Assembly: GCA_964438605.1 (NCBI GenBank)
Contig: CAYTKT010000031.1
Location: 1 to 25,633 of the forward strand
From: Alangreenwoodia sp964438605
Lineage (GTDB): Bacteria > Bacillota > Clostridia > Peptostreptococcales > Anaerovoracaceae
Length of the DNA: 25,633 bases
Direction of reading: 5' to 3'
This document shows positions 20,701-25,633 of the stretch, one piece after another. The position numbers and the translations under genes are program-made. The notes beneath the pieces were generated by a model, which worked only from the letters and a program-made list of their open reading frames with translations, searched no databases and was not told the origin of the DNA. Position 1 is the first letter of the stretch, and each line of letters opens with the position of its first letter.

Positions 20701-23539
20701 CTCTCCCGCTAAATTTCGTCGGATAAGTCTCAGCACCCCAGGCGCGCACGGGCAGAGAGGCTAAGACGTTGCCATCCCCTTCCTCATAGTCCTTTGTTCG
20801 CGTTAGGGTAACGGTAGCGTAGTTCTCGTCCTTATCGATAGGACCGTCCTGCTTCCAGGTCAGCTCAAACTTCGGGTCCACGTCGGCGTGAGCAAGTTCC
20901 CATTTCGCGTTGTTCACCAGGTCTGCCGTCAGGGTGACCGTTTGGATTTTGGACACGTCCGTCGCCTTCACGTCCACATAGTAGACGCTGCCGATTGGAA
21001 TCTGATTCGCTGTCTTATCATGCGGTTCCACCACAATGGTGGCGGCGTCCTGATTGCCCGTGGTTTCAAACTTCCGTTTGAGTTCGCTTTGGTTGCCCGC
21101 GCCATCCTCCGCATAGAAGACCACGGAGTGAGTGCCGGGGGCGAGCGTTACGGCTTCGGTTTCAATGGCGCCGCCAGAGTAGCTGGATGGCACCTCGGTT
21201 CCGTCAATCTCCGCAGAAACTTTCTCCAGGCCGGTCTTATTCAAAGCATCCTGGTCTTCGACTTGGGCACGGAACTGTACCGTGTCGCTTTCGATCCCCT
21301 GATAGATCACGCCTTCTTGCATCACCGGATCGTCCTCCACTCCGACAACACTGGCGACCCCAAACTCCGGCGCGTCACGGTCTGGTGTGGCTTCGGAATA
21401 GTCCATCCAGATGGAATCGACGTAGTAGACAAGCTTGCTGTTCATGGATTTATAGACTGAATCAAAACTCCCTTGGGTAGACAGCATGAAGTTTATAATG
21501 CTTGATTTTGTCTGAACCCAGTGGTCATCTGCCGTTTGAGGGAAAGAATACTGCTCATAAATCCAGTACCCCTCGTCATGGTGTTGCCCCTCTAAGTTAT
21601 GTTTGCCATATTGGTAGTTTGTTTCGTGGGTTTGGTCGTTATATCCCCAGATACAGCGACCACCGATTGTGTCTTCATCAGGTACCCAGATCCACGCCCC
21701 ATAACTGATGGCATCTTTCACATTGATCCAAGGATCTGTCTCCGGGGCATAGGCATCATTAGGCGTGTCATAAGTTGACCCTAAAACCATCTGTTCCCAC
21801 CCTTTGTCGTCTGCATCGGAGATAATGTTTTCCCAGTCGCAGGTGACCTTGAGGGCGTAGTTTCCGTCATGAACCATACCATGTTCTTTGTCTACTTTTT
21901 CCACGCTGATACTGGCATTCACGTTCCAGTTTTGTATACCGGAACCAAACCAACTCTTTAGGTCGTTCCCATTTTCCTCGCTTTCAAAGTCGAAAAGTAT
22001 CTCGGATTTCTTGCCAAACGTCAGCTCCAGTTTTTCGGAAAGATCGGTATATTTATATTTTATCGTGATTGTGCCGCCCTTTACCTGGTCCATGAGGTTC
22101 TGGTTACAGGCGGTGAATATGGTGTTTTCACCTTTTGTTTCCAATTTTCCCATTTGGGAATCGGAAAGTTGAAATTCAAAGTCCTCTGGCTTTGTCGTCA
22201 CGCCGGTGCCTTCGCCATAACTGGCGATGTACCGAAGCGGAATCGAACCCTCATAGGAGAGTACGCTGCCGTTAGTGATTTCCAGGTGATCCGGATGCAC
22301 CACATGGATGGTGGTCTTTCCAAAGACCTGGTCCCCTATGGCGACCTGGATCGTCGCCTCGCCTGTGTTTCCGTTTCCGACAAATTGTCCCTCTGACACG
22401 GTTCCCAGGTTCGTTGAACCCTCAGCAAGCCGCCAGACTGCGTCCTTTGGAATCTCCATGGGGGCGTGGGATTTGCTGAATCCGGCAGCGTCAATCTTGA
22501 CCGTAGAGTTCGGCGTTACATACTCGTGCTCCGGATACAGTTCTACCGAACCAAAGTCTCCGCTGGGAGATGTGGTGGACGCCACGTACAGCGTTGAGGA
22601 AACGGTGCGTTCGTACCCGTCCGCTGGGGAATTGAGCACTTTCAGTGTTCCGTCCTCTTGTTTGGAAACATAGGTCGCAGAACCTCCCCCATCCAGATTC
22701 AGGGCGTATTGGCATCCGGCCTTATACATGACCTCGGCCAGTTCCCGCATGGTCATGCCGCGGGAGTTTGGCTTTTGCAAACCGTCCACTTCGCCAAAGA
22801 CCACGGTTCTTCCGTCCGCTTTGATTCCGATGACGGCACGGGCGTTTTGCATCTTTTCATAGTCTGAGTTTGCCGGAGCGACGATTTTGCCCTCCCAGAT
22901 GAGGATGTCGGAGCCTCCTACCGCGTCCCAGATTGGGTTTTCTTGATCTTCTTTCATTTTCCTCCACTCTTCTGGGCTCCAGCCGATGACGGGGGTTCCG
23001 TCTTTTCTCATCACAAAATACGGGCGCTCGCCCCCTTCATGCCCCGAACTGTCCAGGTACACTTTGCCCTCCATCGCAAAAGCATCCAGGGGTTTTCCGT
23101 TTGACATCCCGTAATATCCGGCGTTGACGCCCGCCACCACGTTGAAATACGGAACGTAATTTGCGGAATCGGGGTTGGAGTGGTTGGCCTGTGCCGCCTC
23201 CATCTGCTTTGTAAGTTTCGTAAGTTTCCAGGTGGTTCCATCGGCGTTATTTTGATTGATGTTCGCGTGAATGGTCAGATCGTCTCGATTCAGATCGACT
23301 GTTGCAAGGTAGATTTTGTTTTGCTCTTTGTCGCTTTTCATCTTGACCGTGTAGATGTCCTGCGTCACGCCAAGAGCCAGCGTGCTTTCTTGGTGGTCGG
23401 TCACGGTGTAGTCGTTTGTGCCGGGCGTTATTTCCTCCATTTTGTCCGGCGGGTGCGCCGAATCCGTGATCGCAAAGGCTGGCGTCGCCGAGAGCACAAG
23501 GAGTAAAAGTGCCATCCCGGCAGAAAGAAATTGTCTCAT
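17765..23539 (-). CDS. Giant SLH-anchored surface protein with phosphodiester glycosidase domain
   Basis: The protein has 1924 residues and is exported: the signal peptide MRQFLSAGMALLLLVLSATP ends in AFA (about 23). A NAGPA-like phosphodiester glycosidase domain (about 100-320) has GVNAGYYGM and the signature ALNLDGGGSATYV near 280. Next come an Ig-like bacterial domain, a possible carbohydrate-binding beta-sandwich (about 510-730, starting ILFDFESEENG), and a domain with EDGAGNQS of cell-adhesion type. Further on are CxxC pairs in at least three modules (for example CKVCG, CTVCG, CTNCG, CTDCG), an Fn3-like module (about 1367-1450), and a Thr-rich decapeptide repeat of the type PDGTVTEKTT (about 1560-1635). 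Three SLH repeats (about 1743-1924) anchor it to secondary cell-wall polymer. It likely trims sugar-1-phosphate diesters on glycans or the cell wall; the substrate is not known. AAGGTGG precedes the start. It forms no operon with the sulfur genes. Confidence 0.93.
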   Translation of the reverse strand: MRQFLSAGMALLLLVLSATPAFAITDSAHPPDKMEEITPGTNDYTVTDHQESTLALGVTQDIYTVKMKSDKEQNKIYLATVDLNRDDLTIHANINQNNADGTTWKLTKLTKQMEAAQANHSNPDSANYVPYFNVVAGVNAGYYGMSNGKPLDAFAMEGKVYLDSSGHEGGERPYFVMRKDGTPVIGWSPEEWRKMKEDQENPIWDAVGGSDILIWEGKIVAPANSDYEKMQNARAVIGIKADGRTVVFGEVDGLQKPNSRGMTMRELAEVMYKAGCQYALNLDGGGSATYVSKQEDGTLKVLNSPADGYERTVSSTLYVASTTSPSGDFGSVELYPEHEYVTPNSTVKIDAAGFSKSHAPMEIPKDAVWRLAEGSTNLGTVSEGQFVGNGNTGEATIQVAIGDQVFGKTTIHVVHPDHLEITNGSVLSYEGSIPLRYIASYGEGTGVTTKPEDFEFQLSDSQMGKLETKGENTIFTACNQNLMDQVKGGTITIKYKYTDLSEKLELTFGKKSEILFDFESEENGNDLKSWFGSGIQNWNVNASISVEKVDKEHGMVHDGNYALKVTCDWENIISDADDKGWEQMVLGSTYDTPNDAYAPETDPWINVKDAISYGAWIWVPDEDTIGGRCIWGYNDQTHETNYQYGKHNLEGQHHDEGYWIYEQYSFPQTADDHWVQTKSSIINFMLSTQGSFDSVYKSMNSKLVYYVDSIWMDYSEATPDRDAPEFGVASVVGVEDDPVMQEGVIYQGIESDTVQFRAQVEDQDALNKTGLEKVSAEIDGTEVPSSYSGGAIETEAVTLAPGTHSVVFYAEDGAGNQSELKRKFETTGNQDAATIVVEPHDKTANQIPIGSVYYVDVKATDVSKIQTVTLTADLVNNAKWELAHADVDPKFELTWKQDGPIDKDENYATVTLTRTKDYEEGDGNVLASLPVRAWGAETYPTKFSGRDENDHINKNSDWGPAQAWQHKLFYPVDVKFEVDKGEIEYVDGYEPETLPIFGSAKIQVDTELYDFSETVVTENPDKDSWHVHGETKPIPDKVPTCTSNGYKNRKVCKVCGSPVTEEDWGETVYTEGHKYAPDADGKMVCTVCGLALTGELDGKIYEDGLPVGGESGKWVGDRYYVQGTPVSAGLHLIENVWYNFDEDGICKDQLPYTGFIDTTDENNLIPVQADGQSTTNAFHDYTYSISGLEKDHTYTYVVGGESPITPESNGWFNLRDDLRFHMNPTTGELHLSTHAVDTRTCARTGNFEYTCEECEAKDEGEVLFFEGHNWDENHVCTNCGFEGIDIGKEGVLSLGQYYKYTGSEILPDYTLWVRGKGLNTRYDAYGYDGGAKLDNNVDIGVATLTIEGRGDYYGTISENFTIVPESIDDRLTATQTIDTAVHLSWPAMAGADYYSVYQQNPDNTWTLLSDVKGGATSYDVQGLSLGDSYRFRVASRAERNGETYYCVRWAYAEGTIDHVWSAPEEGSFEATCTTEGRILHTCTDCGITEDAVLPALGHRVEEWTTTVEPTTSKEGQRQGTCTVCGETVTETIEKLPPASNGGGSGGFGSGGSTDPANKQDTVTNSDGSVTTTTTNPDGSKTESTTYADGTVTEKTTEKDGTVTEKTAKPDGTNTEKVTKPDGSAVECTTTPEGITGQTNTDATGNVTSANVTIPENVKSEFVTAPVKVPAAKSSKEAAAIELRVGSADVSRVEIPVTEFGPGTVAILVHEDGTEEVVRDCTIGENGVILNVEGDVTLKIVERSQNFTDVASGNWASDAVEFVAARELFQGTGNQQFTPEGNMTRGMLVTVLYRLAYEPEAAQVDFGDIDQQAYYSDAVAWAASNGVVTGYSDHAFGPDDDITREQLATILYRYAKNHTATTGQTAALSTFADASQISPYAAEAMSWAVSSGLINGVGNNQLAPEGEATRAQVATMLMRFCEKIA

Positions 23540-24230
23540 GAGATTCCACCTTCCTTCTTTTAGTTCTTTTCTAGGATCGTGCTTGATTCAGAAACTGCCA
23601 GGTCGAAGAGGACCTGGCAGTTTCTTGAATGGCCAGGTTTGAGACAGGTCTTCAAGGAGCATCCCGTTCTTTGATCGCGCAAGGAGCGAATCGAATGATG
23701 CAAACGCTTCGTTTTTCGGCCAATCAGAATCCTGCCTCTGCCGGTTGTTTGGGAATAGACCCTTCCCTTGTAAAAAGCAAACGATCTGGATTTCCCACGG
23801 AACAGATGGTTCGCTTCGGTGTGGGGCCGCTTGAACGCAACAGCGGTTCCGTTTGATCCTTCTCCCTTCCCAAGTAGAATGTCCCCCCCCTTGGATTCCT
23901 TTGTCTTTGAGCAGTTCTTTCTCCTTTGTGAGGAGCAAATGCATTTCCTTAGGGCTGTTCGCTTTCTCATCGCCCGATGAAGGGGTTTGTTCTTTGGGGT
24001 TACCTATGGGTTGGAAGCTTTCTCCCATGTTTGCTGCAAGCATGGGGACTGCTTTTTTAGGCTTTCCTGACACCTTATGACGATGGCCCGGCATCTTGCT
24101 GTTTGGAAATGTTCTTTCGAAAGGCAACGGGTCATTTTCTTTTTATCGAACAAGAAGCGTGGGGTTGCGTCCCTTGGATGGTTGGGTTCGTTGTGTTGAT
24201 GGGCATTGCTCCCTCCAGTTGGGCCAGTGG
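23540..24230. other. 690-base interval between surface-protein genes
   Basis: No confident gene is present. Minus-strand frames of 179 and 136 codons overlap here. The first half reads plausibly in one frame (KANSPKEMHLLLTKEKELLK) and the second half in another (NHLFRGKSRSFAFYKGRVYS). They join if one base of a run of eight C (about 23883-23890) is lost. No ribosome binding site or family supports either. It may be a decayed gene or the long leader of the giant protein gene. Confidence 0.4.
23591..23624. repeat. 14-bp perfect inverted repeat upstream of the surface-protein gene
   Basis: GAAACTGCCAGGTC (23591-23604) and GACCTGGCAGTTTC (23611-23624) enclose a 6-base loop, about 50 bases before the start codon at 23539. 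There is no T-run on the minus side, so it is more likely a leader hairpin or operator than a terminator. Confidence 0.5.
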
Positions 24231-25633
24231 TTAAGCGTTGGAACCTCCGTTCGTTCCGGCTCCGGTTTCTGGATTGTCGATTGCTTCTGTGTTACCGTCT
24301 CTGTCACCTGCTGGGTTTATTGTGGCATCGCCTGGCAGTCCTTGGCCAGTGGATGTTAGCTCGGTTGAATTGGCACCGCCTTCATCTGAAGAAGTTTTTA
24401 TTTCTGGGAACCAGCAGTTGTCCTCCCCCACTTCCATCTCTGTAATGTCTTCCGTTTCGACAACTATTTTAACATCCTGTGCGTCGTCATTGCTTGGCAT
24501 CGTAAACATGTAAGTCCCGGAATTCCCGCCGGTTCCTTTCAGCTCAAACGATTTATCCAGACTTGCCTTGTCATAGTTTTCGTCAATGTCTTGTGGCACT
24601 ATATAGATTGCTTTTACTTTTTTTCCTTCCGTCATTGCTTTTTCTGTCATCGCCAATACGATTGTACCCTGTTCTCCTGCTCTCAATGTTTTTTTAGACA
24701 AAATCACTGTACAGTAAGATTTATCTGTATCTGCCGTCCCATCCGTCACACTAAAGATAGTCTGTTTATAAGAAGCAAACCGTTTCCCTGCTTCTCCATT
24801 CAGACAATTGTCGTTTGGATCTGCCTGTGCACTTGCTTCGATGATAACGTCTTCTTCTGGCAGTTCAAAATAATAGGTTGCACCCATGATGTTTTCCCCG
24901 TCCTGGCCGCCGTGGAATTTGACATTTTCATTGAGTGATTCGCCGTTACTTTTTTCTACGTTTATCCTATCAACAACACTCCCTCCCTTTTCTTTTGCGG
25001 TGATTGTGACTTTGATTGTTGTTCCAGCTTTTGCCTTTTCTGGTTCTATTTTCATGTTATAATGTTCTTCAAAGTAGTCGCCGCTCCTATCCGTCACGGT
25101 ATATGTTGTCGGGTTTTCACCGCCGGGGTTAGAACCGCCGGGGTTAGAACCGCCGGGGTTAGAACCGCCGGGGTTAGAACCGCCTTGTGGTTTGTTTTGA
25201 TTATCATTATTGCCCGGTTTGTTTTCCGGCACCACGTAGTCCTGACCGTTTTCAACTTTTTCGCCGTTAATGGTGACGTTCTCTCCGGCTCCACTCAGGT
25301 CAAACTGGGTATCTTTTGGCGCTCCGGTGATGTCAACGGTGTCAGCCTGAACAACGACTTTCGCTGCTCCGGTCACGTTACTCATATCCACTTTGGAAGC
25401 CTCGCCGGCGACGATGATCGGAAGATCCGGATCCGCTTCGCCGGACAGTTTCACGTCATCGGCAACGACCAGAGTGATCTTCCCTTTAACTATCTCAACT
25501 GTCTGCCCATCCTCATAGCCGTAGCCGCCGATTAAGCGATCTAAAACGGTCGTCACCGATGCCCGGTTGATATCGACGTTTGGTCCGATGTTACTGGCAT
25601 CGATTCCTTGAATCACGCCCAGGTTGACGAGGG
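24231..25633 (-). CDS. Partial secreted/surface protein with SLH-like edge and Gly-Ser-Asn-Pro linker
   Basis: The gene runs off the right edge, so its 5' end is missing; about 467 residues are visible. The visible start LVNLGVIQGIDASNIGPNVD, then INRASVTTVLDRL, looks like the end of an SLH repeat, so the missing part may hold SLH modules. A beta-rich segment with repeated V-K/V-D short strands follows (KVDMSNVTG, VDITGAPKD). A linker with four GGSNP repeats comes next (near 25121-25187). Then there are two beta-sandwich-like segments (TVTDRSGDYFEEHYNMKIEP and DGTADTDKSYCTVILSKKTL) and a Thr/Gly/Asn-rich tail ending GTNGGSNA. There is no LPXTG or membrane anchor at the C-terminus. It is probably cell-surface attached. 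The nearest family could not be named. Confidence 0.7.
   Translation of the reverse strand, partial: LVNLGVIQGIDASNIGPNVDINRASVTTVLDRLIGGYGYEDGQTVEIVKGKITLVVADDVKLSGEADPDLPIIVAGEASKVDMSNVTGAAKVVVQADTVDITGAPKDTQFDLSGAGENVTINGEKVENGQDYVVPENKPGNNDNQNKPQGGSNPGGSNPGGSNPGGSNPGGENPTTYTVTDRSGDYFEEHYNMKIEPEKAKAGTTIKVTITAKEKGGSVVDRINVEKSNGESLNENVKFHGGQDGENIMGATYYFELPEEDVIIEASAQADPNDNCLNGEAGKRFASYKQTIFSVTDGTADTDKSYCTVILSKKTLRAGEQGTIVLAMTEKAMTEGKKVKAIYIVPQDIDENYDKASLDKSFELKGTGGNSGTYMFTMPSNDDAQDVKIVVETEDITEMEVGEDNCWFPEIKTSSDEGGANSTELTSTGQGLPGDATINPAGDRDGNTEAIDNPETGAGTNGGSNA
25121..25187. repeat. 15-bp tandem repeat encoding the GGSNP linker
   Basis: A 15-base unit (CCGCCGGGGTTAGAA on the plus strand) is repeated four times almost without change, within the partial surface-protein gene. 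In-frame repeats this exact can change copy number by slippage, altering the linker length. Confidence 0.75.

Noticed and set aside
19652..20764. 370-codon plus-strand frame
   Set aside because: It is an antisense shadow of the giant surface-protein gene, with no ribosome binding site and no family. The sense protein has clear domains throughout.

Overview
The window looks like the chromosome of an anaerobic, Gram-positive-type Clostridia bacterium, probably related to Lachnospiraceae. The evidence is strong AGGAGG-type ribosome binding sites, an oxygen-sensitive class III ribonucleotide reductase, an Rrf2 regulator, and large S-layer-homology (SLH) surface proteins. The assignment is from general resemblance only, and no taxonomic marker gene is present.

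The left 12.6 kb reads almost entirely on the minus strand and is a sulfur and iron-sulfur neighbourhood. In transcription order (right to left) it holds three units. The first is a transsulfuration-type PLP enzyme followed by a MalY/PatB-type C-S lyase. The second is a canonical cysteine synthase (cysK) and a 52-residue YezD/DUF2292-like protein, with a textbook promoter and a terminator. The third is an unusual tRNA-Cys-like gene followed within 60 bases by a seven-gene nitrogenase-like operon: nifB, a nifX-domain gene, a nifH-like gene, a divergent cysK paralogue, a nifD-like gene, a nifK-like gene, and a nifX-like gene with a cysteine-rich insertion. An Rrf2-family regulator with three cysteines lies beyond the end of the operon.

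The nitrogenase-like proteins keep the Fe protein cluster cysteines, candidate P-cluster cysteines, and the two residues that hold the cofactor in NifD (Cys and His). They lack the Gln and His that sit over the cofactor in N2-reducing NifD, and no nifE or nifN is present. With NifB adjacent and sulfur amino-acid enzymes all around, the best inference is a nitrogenase-like reductase working on an organosulfur compound, comparable in logic to methylthio-alkane reductase (Mar). The embedded CysK-like enzyme would then capture or supply the thiol. This is the main candidate for a novel system here. The substrate is not shown by the sequence.

The middle of the window (12.6-17.7 kb) holds nrdD on the minus strand, without nrdG next to it. 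Upstream of nrdD lies a degenerate tandem array of about 800 bp with a period near 90 bp, several perfect inverted repeats, a plus-strand hotdog-fold thioesterase gene, and a strong bidirectional terminator.

The right end (17.7-25.6 kb, minus strand) encodes two large exported proteins. One is a 1924-residue protein with a signal peptide, a phosphodiester-glycosidase (NAGPA-like) domain, Ig/Fn3-like and CxxC modules, and three C-terminal SLH repeats. The other is a partial protein that runs off the window and appears to begin within an SLH-like repeat. The left edge carries a compact, probably structured small RNA with its own promoter and terminator.
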